Of a DNA stretch of 61,498 nucleotides, positions 1 through 7,727 are shown piece after piece. How positions within the stretch are numbered: the first letter of the stretch is position 1; each line of letters starts with the position of its first letter. The stretch comes from Actinomadura nitritigenes. Its GTDB lineage: Bacteria; Actinomycetota; Actinomycetes; Streptosporangiales; Streptosporangiaceae. The notes beneath the pieces were generated by a model. That model made no database searches. It was not told the DNA's origin and saw only the letters and a program-made list of their open reading frames with translations. The DNA is taken from positions 1-61,498 of the forward strand of contig NZ_JAGEOK010000048.1 in the NCBI RefSeq assembly GCF_017573545.1, given 5' to 3'. Position numbers and translations under genes: made by a program.

Positions 1-134
1 TGATGCTCGATGTGCTCACCGATGCCCCGGACCATGGGGCGATCCTGGCGAGGTTCGCCGAGAGCGTCCCGCCCGAGGACGCCCGGCACCTGCTGGACGT
101 CCTGCGCCGGCGGGCCTCCGGCGACAACGCCTGA
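1..134 (+). CDS. C-terminal end of an unidentified protein (partial, enters from left edge)
   Basis: The reading frame is open at the window edge and closes at a TGA at 132-134, giving about 43 visible residues. They form a helical tail with the core ILARFAESVPPEDARHLL. This resembles the last helix of BlaI/MecI/CopY-type repressors (an xxVLxxFxxxLxxEDAxxLxxLL pattern), and two other members of that family lie within the next 8 kb. The DNA-binding half is outside the window, so the family is a guess and no function is assigned. Confidence 0.45.
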   Translation, partial: MLDVLTDAPDHGAILARFAESVPPEDARHLLDVLRRRASGDNA

Positions 135-259
135 CCGCATGCCCTTGCCGGCCGATCCGGGGCGAGAAGACGGCGGACCCGCGGCACTTCGATGCGGGCG
201 GCGCGGGAACGGCGGACCGCCCGGGAACGTGCGCGCCACCGACTGACCGCGAGCCGCGG

Positions 260-477
260 TCAGTCGGTGTCTTGCGGTTGCACGACCTTGAGCGCCGTCT
301 GAAGGGCCTTCTTCTCCTCCGGCGACGGATCGGAGAGGAAGTGCACGAGGGCGGCGGCCTGGTTATCGCCGGTCGCCGGTCGCCGGTCGCCTCGCGCATC
401 AGCTCGGCCGTGTATCCCTCGCGAGACGCGACGGTCTCGTACTCGTACGCGCGGCCGACCCGCCGGGAGGATCTCCG
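260..477 (-). pseudogene. BlaI/MecI/CopY-type repressor remnant (5'-truncated and frameshifted)
   Basis: On the minus strand, positions 456 down to about 391 encode GRAYEYETVASREGYTAELM, the typical C-terminal half of a BlaI-family repressor. Positions about 369 down to 260 encode the remaining tail (NQAAALVHFLSDPSPEEKK...) but in a different frame. The frame break is a heptamer repeated three times (370-390). Removing two of the three copies restores one uninterrupted reading frame through the break. The winged-helix N-terminus is absent: the homology stops where the multicopper oxidase gene ends, at 478. The gene therefore lost its 5' part and also carries a repeat-expansion frameshift. It should not make a functional repressor. 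Confidence 0.8.
370..390. repeat. Three tandem copies of a 7-bp unit that breaks the BlaI remnant
   Basis: The unit CGGTCGC (plus strand) occurs at 370-376, 377-383 and 384-390 without a gap. Two extra copies add 14 bp and change the reading frame of the repressor remnant, which points to slipped-strand expansion. Confidence 0.85.
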
Positions 478-2046
478 TCAGACCTGGTAGCCCAGCAGCG
501 CCATCATTCCCGACTCACCGTGGTAGACGTTGTGGCAGTGGACCATCCACCGCCCTGGGTTGTCGGCGTCGAAGTCCACGTACAAGGACGTGTTCGGCGG
601 GACGATCGCGGTGTCCTTGCGCACCCCGGTCGGTGCCATGGCGAAGGTGTGGCCGTGCAGGTGCATGGGGTGCCACATCGCCGTCCGGTTCACGAACGCC
701 AGCCGGACCCGCTCGCCTCGCCGCACCGGATACGGCTTCTCCGGGTCGTACGCGCGACCGTTGATGGCCCAGTCGTACTTCATCATCCCGCCGGTCAGTT
801 CGAGTCGGAGCGTCCGGTCGGTGCGCCGCTGCTCGAGCCGCGCGGAGTCGGACGGGCGCAGTTCGCCGTACCCGACGATCTTTCCGTTCAGTTCCCGGGG
901 ACGGACGTCCGGCGCCGGGCCGCCCGCGGAGGCGTCCGTCCGGAGCACGGCCCGGGCGGCGGCGTTCTTGCCCTCTGCCAGGGCTGCCAGCGGGAACGCT
1001 CCCGACGTGACCGTCACGAGGACGTCGTAGCGTTCGCCCATCCCGATGAGGAGCGCGTCCGTCTCGACAGGCTGGACGGGGAATCCGTCGGTGTGGGTCA
1101 CGGTCATGCGGTGTCCGCCGAGCGCCACGCGGAACGCGGTGTCGCCTCCGGCGTTGACGAACCTGATGCGCACGCGGTCGCCCGGCCTGGCGCGGAACGT
1201 CTCCGGGTCTCCGGGCAGCCGACCGTTGACCAGGAAGTACGGGTAGCGGACGTCGCCGGCGTCGCCGCCGAGAAGCGTGCTCTGGGCGCCCATCAGCATG
1301 TGGCCGCCCGTGCCGGACGAGCCGGGGGACGGGCTCGCGCTCCCCATGTCCATGCCCGGCATGTCCATGCCCGGCATGGACGAGTGGTCTCCGCCGCCCC
1401 CCGACCCCATGCCGCCCATGCCCTTGCTCAGCTCGGCGAGGACCTGGTCGGGGGTTCCGGTCACGCCGTCCAGCCAGTCGTCCAGCACGACCACCCATTC
1501 GGCGTCGTAGGAGAGCGGCTCCTTGGGATCCTCGACGATCAGCGGCGCGTACAGCCCGCGGTCGAGCTGGGTGCCCACGTGCGGGTGGAGCCAGTAGGTG
1601 CCCGGGTCAGGCGCCGCGAACTCGTAGACGTACTCGGCCCCGGGCTTGATCTGGGACTGGGTCACGCCCGGGACGCCGTCGGCGCCGTTGTGCAGGGCGA
1701 CCCCGTGCCAGTGCACGGTCGTACCGGTCGGCAGCGCGTTCGCCACCCGGGCGCGGACGACCTCGCCCGCCTTCACGCGGATCTCGGCTCCGGGCAGCCG
1801 CTGTCCGTACGTCCAGGTGCGGACGGTGCGCCCGCCGAGGTCGATCGTCCCTTCGGCGGGGGTCAGCTGGAAGTCCCGGACGGCGCCTCCGGCTCCCCGT
1901 CGGGCCGCTTCGAGCTTGCGGACCTGCTCTCCGTCGGGGGCGATGAAGGAGGGCTTGCGGTTCTCGCCGCCGCAGGCCGCCAAGGCGGCGCCACCGGCGA
2001 CCAGGAGGCCGGCGCGCAGGACGGAACGTCGATCGATCGGGTTCAT
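478..2046 (-). CDS. Tat-exported multicopper oxidase with methionine-rich insert
   Basis: 522-residue secreted oxidase, probably a cuprous or metal-ion oxidase of the CueO/laccase type that couples substrate oxidation to reduction of O2 to water. The N-terminus has a twin-arginine motif (RRSVLRAG, residues 6-13) followed by a lipobox-like LAAC with Cys25, so it is likely a Tat-dependent lipoprotein. All copper motifs are present: HWHG at 112-115, HPH at 154-156, a C-terminal HPMHLHGH, and HCHNVYHGESGMM just before the end. A Met/His/Gly-rich insert (about 210-252) resembles the copper-binding loop of CueO. The ATG at 2046 was chosen over an upstream in-frame ATG at 2103 because the signal peptide starts there and GAGG lies about 10 nt upstream. 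It probably shares a transcript with the small His-rich membrane protein gene upstream. Confidence 0.93.
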   Translation of the reverse strand: MNPIDRRSVLRAGLLVAGGAALAACGGENRKPSFIAPDGEQVRKLEAARRGAGGAVRDFQLTPAEGTIDLGGRTVRTWTYGQRLPGAEIRVKAGEVVRARVANALPTGTTVHWHGVALHNGADGVPGVTQSQIKPGAEYVYEFAAPDPGTYWLHPHVGTQLDRGLYAPLIVEDPKEPLSYDAEWVVVLDDWLDGVTGTPDQVLAELSKGMGGMGSGGGGDHSSMPGMDMPGMDMGSASPSPGSSGTGGHMLMGAQSTLLGGDAGDVRYPYFLVNGRLPGDPETFRARPGDRVRIRFVNAGGDTAFRVALGGHRMTVTHTDGFPVQPVETDALLIGMGERYDVLVTVTSGAFPLAALAEGKNAAARAVLRTDASAGGPAPDVRPRELNGKIVGYGELRPSDSARLEQRRTDRTLRLELTGGMMKYDWAINGRAYDPEKPYPVRRGERVRLAFVNRTAMWHPMHLHGHTFAMAPTGVRKDTAIVPPNTSLYVDFDADNPGRWMVHCHNVYHGESGMMALLGYQV

Positions 2047-2178
2047 GGTGAAAGGACCTCGCCATCGGTCATGCGGATGAAAGGGCTGGCATGAACCGGG
2101 CACAAGGGAACACGGCGAGGGCGTAAGTCAAAGGTCGACGGCCCCGCGGGGGATCGACTGCACCCGGTCGGGCCCGCT

Positions 2179-2679
2179 CTAGATCCGCAGGACGGACAGA
2201 CGAACGATGGGAAGCCCGAAGCCCGGGGGCCCGCGCAGATGGGGACCCGTGGACGGCCGCGTCGGACCACCGCTGCCAAGCCGAGCCGGATCGATCGTCC
2301 GACCGAGCTTGCGCAAGGCCATGATGAGACCCGCGGCGATCAGGACGGCAAGGCATACATCGAACGGGTCCGAGCACATCGCGGTCCCCGAAGCGCTGGC
2401 CCAGCCGTCGGCGGGCTCGGCGCTGCTGCGCACGGACTGCGCGAGCGCGTGATCGGCCATCGGGACCGGCTGGTGAGCGTGTTCACTGGACATCGCCCGG
2501 GGCGCGGCCGTGCTCGTCTCGTCGCTGGCATGGCCGACCATATGGCCGAACGTGTGCATCGCGACGATCCCGACCATCATCGCGCTGATCAGGAGCGCCC
2601 GGACGAGCGCATGCCGAGTGCCTCCCGCTCGGCCGCCCAGGGCCGTACGAAAGGTCACAGCGCGCTCGAACCCGTGCAT
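2179..2679 (-). CDS. Small His-rich membrane protein (DUF6153-like), copper-associated
   Basis: 166-residue protein with one N-terminal hydrophobic segment (RALLISAMMVGIVAMHTFGH), a His/Met-rich exported stretch (HTFGHMVGHAS, SSEHAHQPVPMADHA), two cysteines (CSDPFDVCLAV) beginning a second hydrophobic segment, and a basic tail. The layout matches the actinobacterial DUF6153 family as I recall it, often found beside copper genes; that assignment is from memory. ATG 2679 was preferred over an upstream in-frame start at 2904 because that extension is Arg/Ala-rich and lacks conserved character. A minus-strand TACTAT at 2691-2696 lies 11 nt before the ATG, so the leader would be only a few nucleotides. 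The gene precedes the multicopper oxidase by 132 nt on the same strand, which suggests joint copper handling. Confidence 0.65.
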   Translation of the reverse strand: MHGFERAVTFRTALGGRAGGTRHALVRALLISAMMVGIVAMHTFGHMVGHASDETSTAAPRAMSSEHAHQPVPMADHALAQSVRSSAEPADGWASASGTAMCSDPFDVCLAVLIAAGLIMALRKLGRTIDPARLGSGGPTRPSTGPHLRGPPGFGLPIVRLSVLRI

Positions 2680-2689
2680 TGCTAAGCAA
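2679..2689. promoter_or_regulatory. 11-bp palindrome at the start of the His-rich membrane protein gene
   Basis: TTGCT-A-AGCAA is a perfect 5+1+5 dyad touching the start codon at 2679 and just downstream of the candidate -10 TACTAT. A repressor bound here would block the promoter. The regulator is not identified. Confidence 0.3.
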
Positions 2690-2985
2690 GATAGTAGATG
2701 GTGGGCGCTGTCTTCGGCCGACTGCTGGTGGGCCGCTCGGCGCTCCCGGGGGCGGCGCTCGACGCCGGCCGGGGCGCCGTGCCTGCCGCGGTGGTCCCTC
2801 GCCATGGTCGGCGTTGCCTGCGCCCCGGCGATCCGCGCCCTCGCGCGCGCCTCGTCGTCGGCGCGCAACGCCTCGCCAGCGCGGCCTCGGCCGAGGCGGC
2901 GCACATCCCGGCCGGCACGACCGCCGGTCGTCGTCTGCAGCGGGTCGCGGGCGCCACCCGGCCGGCCCGGACCGGGCGTGGACTC
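2680..2985. other. Intergenic, no gene recognised
   Basis: About 300 bp of GC-rich sequence between the flavoprotein gene and the His-rich membrane protein gene. It holds the short-leader promoter at 2691-2696. Open frames here are Arg/Ala-rich on both strands and look non-coding. Confidence 0.5.
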
Positions 2986-4185
2986 TCAGGCGCTGACGGG
3001 CACCGCCTCTGCAGAGGCGATCGCGGCGCGCAGGCGGTTCAGCTCCCTCGGGAAGGCGACGGTCGCGGCGCCCACCAGCGTCCCCCTCCGCGCGAACGCG
3101 ACCGCGAACTTCGAGTCCTCGACCGATCCCGCCACGATCATGCTCTGATCGGCCAGCCGCGGGAATCCCGCCCATTGGACGCGGACGCCGTGCACCCGCG
3201 TACCGAGCCCCGGGACCGCCGCGTAGGGCTCCGCGTCGGCGGGGCCGCGCAGCAGGTTGCGCCCGGCCAGGGTCCCCTGTTCGTTGGCGTTCGCCCAGTG
3301 CTCAATCCTGACGAGTTCGTCCTCGAACAGCCCATGGGGCCAGCGGACGACGTCGCCGGCCGCGACGATGCGGGACTCGCCGAGGGCGAACAGCCGCGCG
3401 TCGGTGCGAACGCCGCCGTCGAGTTCGAGCCCGCTCCCGTCCAGCCAGTCGGTGTCGGGTTCGACTCCCAGGGCGGCGACGACCAGATCGGCCGGGATCG
3501 ACCGCCCGTCGCTCAGCCGCACGGCGCCGACGCGGGTCGCGTCCGTGGCCTTGGGCTCCAGAGCCGTCACCCGCAGGCCGCTGATCAATTCGACGCCGTT
3601 GCGCCGGTGGTGTGCGGCCAGCCAGCCCGCCACGGTCTCGCCGACGACGCCGTCCATGGGGAGTTCGCGGCTGTCGATGAGCGTCACGTCCTTCCCCAAG
3701 GCGCGCACGGTCGAGGCGACCTCGCCCCCGATGAAGCCGCCTCCGACCACCACGACCTGGCCGGGCTCTTCCCGGAGCGCGCTCCGGAGGGCCTTGGCGT
3801 CGTCGATGGTGCGCAGGACATGTACGCCCGCCAGCGCCATCTGATCTTCCGGCAGGCGGCGAGGACGAGCGCCCGTGGCGATCACCAGGCCGTCGTAGGG
3901 GAGTTCCCGCCCGTCGTCGAGGACGACCGTTCGTTCTGTGGTGGCGAGCCGGACGGCCCGCCGCCCTCCGACCCAGGTCGCCCCCAGCCGGTCATCGCCG
4001 GGAAGGGTGACGTCGTCGTCGCCGGTGAGCACGTTCTTGGACAGCGGAGGCCGGTTGTACGGGAGGTGCGGCTCGGCCCCGACGAGGCTGAGGTCGCCGG
4101 TGAAGCCCTCGTCCCGGATGGCCTGGGCCGCGCGCAGACCCGCCAGTGAAGCGCCGACAACGACGATGCGCTCGAGATCGCTCAT
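2986..4185 (-). CDS. Ferredoxin reductase-type FAD/NAD(P)H oxidoreductase
   Basis: 399-residue flavoprotein of the rhodocoxin/putidaredoxin-reductase group, which moves electrons from NAD(P)H through FAD to a small redox protein. It shows an N-terminal FAD-binding Rossmann fold (IVVVGASLAG, 7-16), ATGARPR at 103-109, an NAD-binding VVVGGGFIGGE motif (145-155), an AAGDVVRWP motif contacting FAD, and a C-terminal reductase domain. The length is normal. The start is supported by GAAAGGAC upstream. No ferredoxin or P450 gene lies next to it, so its partner is elsewhere. A CsoR/RcnR-like palindrome sits 19-38 nt upstream of the ATG, and metal-related genes flank it, so metal- or sulfur-stress control is likely. 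Related enzymes also include CoA-disulfide/persulfide reductases, which cannot be excluded. Confidence 0.85.
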   Translation of the reverse strand: MSDLERIVVVGASLAGLRAAQAIRDEGFTGDLSLVGAEPHLPYNRPPLSKNVLTGDDDVTLPGDDRLGATWVGGRRAVRLATTERTVVLDDGRELPYDGLVIATGARPRRLPEDQMALAGVHVLRTIDDAKALRSALREEPGQVVVVGGGFIGGEVASTVRALGKDVTLIDSRELPMDGVVGETVAGWLAAHHRRNGVELISGLRVTALEPKATDATRVGAVRLSDGRSIPADLVVAALGVEPDTDWLDGSGLELDGGVRTDARLFALGESRIVAAGDVVRWPHGLFEDELVRIEHWANANEQGTLAGRNLLRGPADAEPYAAVPGLGTRVHGVRVQWAGFPRLADQSMIVAGSVEDSKFAVAFARRGTLVGAATVAFPRELNRLRAAIASAEAVPVSA

Positions 4186-4203
4186 GGTGCGTCCTTTCGT
4201 TTC

Positions 4204-4223
4204 TACCCTACCCCCCTAGGGTA
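4204..4223. promoter_or_regulatory. CsoR/RcnR/FrmR-like operator upstream of the flavoprotein gene
   Basis: TACCCTA, then six C, then TAGGGTA: perfect 7-bp arms around a homopolymeric C/G tract. CsoR/RcnR-family repressors are known to bind a G-tract framed by short AT-containing inverted repeats, and this site has that layout. No gene for such a repressor is present in the window. Confidence 0.6.
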
Positions 4224-4346
4224 TATCGGACGGCCGGGCGGACATGCAACGGGGAGGCGCGTGAACGCGGCCGTCCCATGCCGGAACGGGCGACCGCCGG
4301 CCGCGATCATGGGGAGCCGGCGGCGCCGTGACCGTGCCAAGGTCAT

Positions 4347-4365
4347 ATGTAACGAGTGCTACATT
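4347..4365 (+). promoter_or_regulatory. Leaderless promoter and overlapping dyad for the chrB-like gene
   Basis: TACATT at 4360-4365 lies seven nt before the GTG at 4373, the spacing of a leaderless start. An ATGTA-N8-TACAT dyad (4347-4364) overlaps this -10 and could bind the encoded regulator itself. Confidence 0.5.
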
Positions 4366-4372
4366 CGCCGAT

Positions 4373-4939
4373 GTGCCTGCTGAACCGCTCCTTGAGCCAT
4401 GGGTGGTGTTGCTGGTGCGGCTGCCTGCCGGACCATCGCGGCACCGGGTGGCCGTGTGGCGGGAACTGCGCCGGATCGGAGCGCTGTCGCTGGGGCAGGG
4501 GACCTGGGCGGTCCCCGATGTGCCGGTGTTCGCCGACGGTCTCGCGCGGGCGTCGCGGCTGGCGGGCGAGGCCGGCGGCGAGGTCGTGACGCTGGCCGCC
4601 AGCGGACGCACCGACGCCGACGCTCTGCGGCTGAAGGAGCTGTTCGCCGCCGCCCGGACCGCCGACTGGACGGAGTTCCTCGACGACTGCGACAAGTACC
4701 AAGCCGAACTCGCCAAGGAGATCCGCACCGCCGAGTTCACCCTGGCGGAGTTGGAGGAGGAAGAGCAGAGCCTGGAGCGGCTGCGCCGCTGGCACCGTGA
4801 CCTGACCGCACGGGACGTCTTCGGCTCGCCGCAGGCGCCCCAGGCCGCCGAGCGCCTCAAGCAGTGCGCCGCGGCCTGCGAAGACTACGCCGAGCGGGTC
4901 TTCGCCGCGCTGCATCAGAGCCCAGAGGAGTGCGGTTGA
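4373..4939 (+). CDS. ChrB-like chromate resistance regulator (N-terminal domain type)
   Basis: 188-residue protein matching the N-terminal domain of ChrB, the chromate-responsive regulator related to PaaX. The signature W-VVLLVRLPAGPSRHRVAVWRELRRIGA is at its start, followed by LGQGTWAVPD, and then a long charged helix (AELAKEIRTAEFTLAELEEEEQ) and a C-terminal helical region. It lacks the second domain of long ChrB proteins. GTG 4373 was chosen because TACATT sits exactly seven nt upstream; an upstream in-frame GTG at 4328 would add 15 unconserved residues. The next gene overlaps by 4 nt, so the protein is translationally coupled to an MFS exporter rather than to the usual ChrA chromate pump. 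Confidence 0.8.
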   Translation: MPAEPLLEPWVVLLVRLPAGPSRHRVAVWRELRRIGALSLGQGTWAVPDVPVFADGLARASRLAGEAGGEVVTLAASGRTDADALRLKELFAAARTADWTEFLDDCDKYQAELAKEIRTAEFTLAELEEEEQSLERLRRWHRDLTARDVFGSPQAPQAAERLKQCAAACEDYAERVFAALHQSPEECG

Positions 4940-6123
4940 CCGCGCCGTCCCCGGTGGCAGCGGGAGGCGGCGCACCGCGGCGCGCTATGTGGCCCCTTTA
5001 TGCCGCCGGGTTCACCACCGCCTTCGGCGCGCACGGGATCGCAGCGAGTCTCGGTGGCCGCTCAGCGGATGCGGTCACCTCGCTGATGGTGCTGGGCGGG
5101 CTGCTGGCCCTGTACGACGGCGCGGAGGTGCTGCTCAAACCGCTGTTCGGCGCTCTGGCCGACCGCGTGGGCGCCCGTCCGGTGCTGGTGGGTGGGCTGG
5201 TGGCGTTCGCGAGCGCTTCGACCGTCTACGCCGTCGCGAACAGCCCGGGGTGGTTGTGGGCGGCTCGCCTGGGGCAGGGGGCCGCCGCGTCGGCCTTCTC
5301 CCCGGCCGCCTCCGCACTGGTCGCCCGGCTCAATCCGGCGGCCAAGCACGGCCGGGCCTTCGGTTCCTACGGCTTCTACAAGTCGATCGGCTACACGCTG
5401 GGGCCGCTGCTGGGCGGAGTGCTGGTGTGGGCCGGGGGCTTGTGGTTGCTGTTCGCGGTGCTGGCGGTGGTGGGCGCGGGCGTCGCCGTCTGGGCGGCGC
5501 TGGCCGTCCCGGCCGTGCCGCCGCTGCCCCGGGCGCGCCAGACGGTGCTCGATCTGGCTCGGCGCCTCGCCGACCCGAGGTTCCTGGCACCGACCGCGGC
5601 ACTGGCCGCGGCGACCGCCGCGTTGTCGGCCGGTGTGGGATTTCTGCCCGTCTCCGGCCGGCACGCCGGGCTGGGCACCGTCGCCACCGGCGCCGCGGTG
5701 TCGGTGCTGGCGGCGTGTGCGGCCCTGGTCCAGCCGCGGGCCGGGCGCGCCCTGGACACCGGGCGCCTCGGCGCCCGCAGCGGCATCACCGCGGGACTGC
5801 TGGTCGCCGCGGTGGGACTCATCTGCGCCATGGTTCCCGGCCTGGTCGGGCTGCTGTGCGGTGCCGCACTGATCGGCGCCGGAACCGGGCTGATCACCCC
5901 GCTCGGCTTCGCCGCCCTGGTCGCCGCCACCCCCGATGAACGCATCGGCCAGACGATGGGCGCGGCCGAGCTGGGCCGCGAGCTGGGCGACGCGGGCGGC
6001 CCGCTCCTGGTCGCGGCCGTCGCCACCCTGGCCGGTCTGCCTTACGGCTACCTGGCCCTCGGCACCCTCCTGGCGGCCGGTGCGATCGGCGCGCTCAGCC
6101 GCCGCCGGACCGCCACACCGTGA
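4936..6123 (+). CDS. MFS efflux transporter coupled to the ChrB-like gene
   Basis: About 395 residues with 10-12 hydrophobic segments spread over the whole length, typical of the major facilitator superfamily of proton-driven exporters. The loop between segments 2 and 3 has FGALADRVGARPVLVGG, the MFS motif A. The second half has a weaker repeat of it. The TTG at 4936 is the preferred start: GAGGAG lies 5 nt upstream and the codon overlaps the chrB stop (TTGA). ATG 4987 is an alternative that would shorten the soluble N-terminus. Coupling to a ChrB-like sensor suggests export of chromate or another oxidant, but the substrate cannot be read from the sequence. Confidence 0.85.
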   Translation: MTAPSPVAAGGGAPRRAMWPLYAAGFTTAFGAHGIAASLGGRSADAVTSLMVLGGLLALYDGAEVLLKPLFGALADRVGARPVLVGGLVAFASASTVYAVANSPGWLWAARLGQGAAASAFSPAASALVARLNPAAKHGRAFGSYGFYKSIGYTLGPLLGGVLVWAGGLWLLFAVLAVVGAGVAVWAALAVPAVPPLPRARQTVLDLARRLADPRFLAPTAALAAATAALSAGVGFLPVSGRHAGLGTVATGAAVSVLAACAALVQPRAGRALDTGRLGARSGITAGLLVAAVGLICAMVPGLVGLLCGAALIGAGTGLITPLGFAALVAATPDERIGQTMGAAELGRELGDAGGPLLVAAVATLAGLPYGYLALGTLLAAGAIGALSRRRTATP

Positions 6124-6474
6124 TCGAAGGCCGCAGTCGGCGGAACGCACACCTTGCTGAGGGCCCGCTGCGGTCGTGGGTGCACGCACGTCACAACGCA
6201 GCTGCCCACGGCGATGTCGGTGGTCCGGTGAGCGGGCGAGGAGCAGTCCGTGGCGGGCCCGTGGCCGGTACCGCGCGCCCAGAGCAGGACGGTCGCGCGG
6301 CGCGAGCCGATGGCCGCCGGCGGATCCCCGTTCGAGCCCGCTGGCCGCGCCGCCGCATGCCCAGCGCGGTCCGTCGCAATGCGGTGGCCGGGCCATCGGC
6401 CGTAAGGCCGGTCGTGGTGACCAGCGCGGCTGTGCCGACCGCTTCGGCGCTCCCGGTCCTGCGGGTGAGGGGGG
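6124..6474. other. Intergenic between two converging units, no gene recognised
   Basis: About 350 bp between the ends of the MFS gene (plus) and the M56 peptidase gene (minus). Short frames exist on both strands but show no domain, ribosome site or codon bias that would support a gene. A GTTCGAGCCC stretch near 6329 looks like a tRNA T-arm but has no acceptor stem around it. Confidence 0.45.
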
Positions 6475-7359
6475 CTACGTGCAGCCCCGCATCGAGGTCG
6501 CGATGACCACGGCCGACCACCCACACGTGGCCATGAAGATGGTCAGGGCGAGAGCCGTGCCCGCGATGGAAAGTCGCCCGGCACGGGGGAGTGGAGGCTC
6601 GCCGCCGGTCTCGAGCTGAGCGATGCGCGCCGCGAGCAGTGCGTCGCCCGCCATGGCCGCCATGGGAATGGACCGTGTCCATGCCGGCCCCTCGGACACC
6701 TTGAGCAGCGAGCCGGCGAGGGCGGCGATGCCATGGCGGGCGATCGCGCTCCTGTCGGCGGCCAGCTCGCGTCCGACCATGTAGCGCCGCGTCAGGCGAG
6801 CCAGCCCCGGCAGGTAGAAATGCCGGGCGGGGATCATGCGGGCGAGCAGGTTCTTCAGCGGATCCCGGTTGCGCAGGTGCGCGCGCTCGTGCACCAGGAC
6901 GGCGGACAGCTCGTCGCCGTTCAGGGCGTCGAGCAGCCCGGTGCTGACCAGGATGCGCGGCCGTCTGAGGCCGTACGTGAGCGCGAACGGACGAGACCCG
7001 GCGATCACGCGAACGTGTCCGCCGATGCCGAGCCGATCGGAGAGGGCCGCCAGCTCGGCGGGCACCGCGATGCGGTGGAGTCGAGCCGTGCGGGCGAAGC
7101 GCGAGGTGTGCCACAGCGACCGTCCCAGCGACCAGGCTTCTCGCAGCGTCCCGATGCCGGTCAGAAGGACGAGCAGCATGGTGGGCAGCAGTTCGGGGCG
7201 TGACGTCCAGAACGTCGCGACGCCGCCGTCCCGCACCGCCGGTAGGACGACCATGGAGATGCAGCAGATTCCATAGAAGAGGACCGCGCGGAGAGCGGCC
7301 GACGCTCCGACCAGGGTCCAGAACGCGCGGTTGCCGGTGTCGGCCGTGCGGCGCGTCAC
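6475..7359 (-). CDS. M56-family membrane zinc metallopeptidase (BlaR1/MecR1-like, no sensor domain)
   Basis: 294-residue integral membrane protease. Hydrophobic segments occur at about 23-45, 57-75 and 265-285. The zinc site is VHERAHLRNRD (HERAH at 157-161) with a third ligand in GRELAADRS (Glu197). In BlaR1/MecR1 this domain cleaves or releases the paired BlaI repressor after a signal is sensed. The extracellular penicillin-binding sensor domain of true BlaR1 is absent, which is usual for actinobacterial M56/BlaI pairs of unknown signal. GTG 7359 overlaps the stop of the upstream blaI gene by 4 nt, so the two are translationally coupled. Confidence 0.88.
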   Translation of the reverse strand: MTRRTADTGNRAFWTLVGASAALRAVLFYGICCISMVVLPAVRDGGVATFWTSRPELLPTMLLVLLTGIGTLREAWSLGRSLWHTSRFARTARLHRIAVPAELAALSDRLGIGGHVRVIAGSRPFALTYGLRRPRILVSTGLLDALNGDELSAVLVHERAHLRNRDPLKNLLARMIPARHFYLPGLARLTRRYMVGRELAADRSAIARHGIAALAGSLLKVSEGPAWTRSIPMAAMAGDALLAARIAQLETGGEPPLPRAGRLSIAGTALALTIFMATCGWSAVVIATSMRGCT

Positions 7360-7724
7360 GAGTCCTTCTTCATCAGAGCCCGGAGGCGTTCCCGGAGCGC
7401 CGGATCGGTGGCCGCCTGGTCGAGGAAGTGGCTGACGGCCGCGTCACCGTAGGTCCGGAGGACTCCCTGGACGGCCAGCGCCGCTTCGTCCTCCGCAGCC
7501 GGGGCGTAGGTGTGGCCGCGTCCCTGGGCCGTTCGGATGAGGGCGCCCTTTTCGGCCAGGCGGCTCATGACCGTGAGCACCGTCGTGTAGGCCAGCGGCG
7601 GCGTCCGGTCCGTATTGAGCAACTCGAGCGTCTCGCGCACCGTCAACGGCTTCCGCGTCGTCCAGAAGACGTCCATGACCTGGGACTCGAGGCTTCCGAG
7701 CACTGCCGCCGGCTCCGTTTCCAT
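7356..7724 (-). CDS. BlaI/MecI/CopY-type winged-helix repressor
   Basis: 122-residue dimeric repressor. It has the winged-helix signature LGSLESQVMDVFW followed by TVRETLELLN and AYTTVLTVMSRLAEKG, and a C-terminal dimerisation helix (VSHFLDQAATDPALRERLRALM). Members repress their own operon until the partner M56 protease inactivates them. No ribosome binding site precedes the ATG at 7724, and GTAGTAG directly abuts it, so the message may be leaderless. A dyad just upstream fits autoregulation. The effector (beta-lactam, copper, cell-wall stress) is unknown; the nearby multicopper oxidase and a broken paralogue make metal stress plausible. Confidence 0.9.
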   Translation of the reverse strand: METEPAAVLGSLESQVMDVFWTTRKPLTVRETLELLNTDRTPPLAYTTVLTVMSRLAEKGALIRTAQGRGHTYAPAAEDEAALAVQGVLRTYGDAAVSHFLDQAATDPALRERLRALMKKDS

Positions 7725-7727
7725 CTA

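Noticed and set aside
2680..2904. N-terminal extension of the His-rich membrane protein to 2904
   Set aside because: The extra 75 residues are Arg/Ala-rich and precede the natural signal/anchor; a short-leader promoter sits inside it.
6300..6400. A tRNA-like GTTCGAGCCC segment
   Set aside because: No acceptor stem, D-arm or anticodon arm could be fitted around it.
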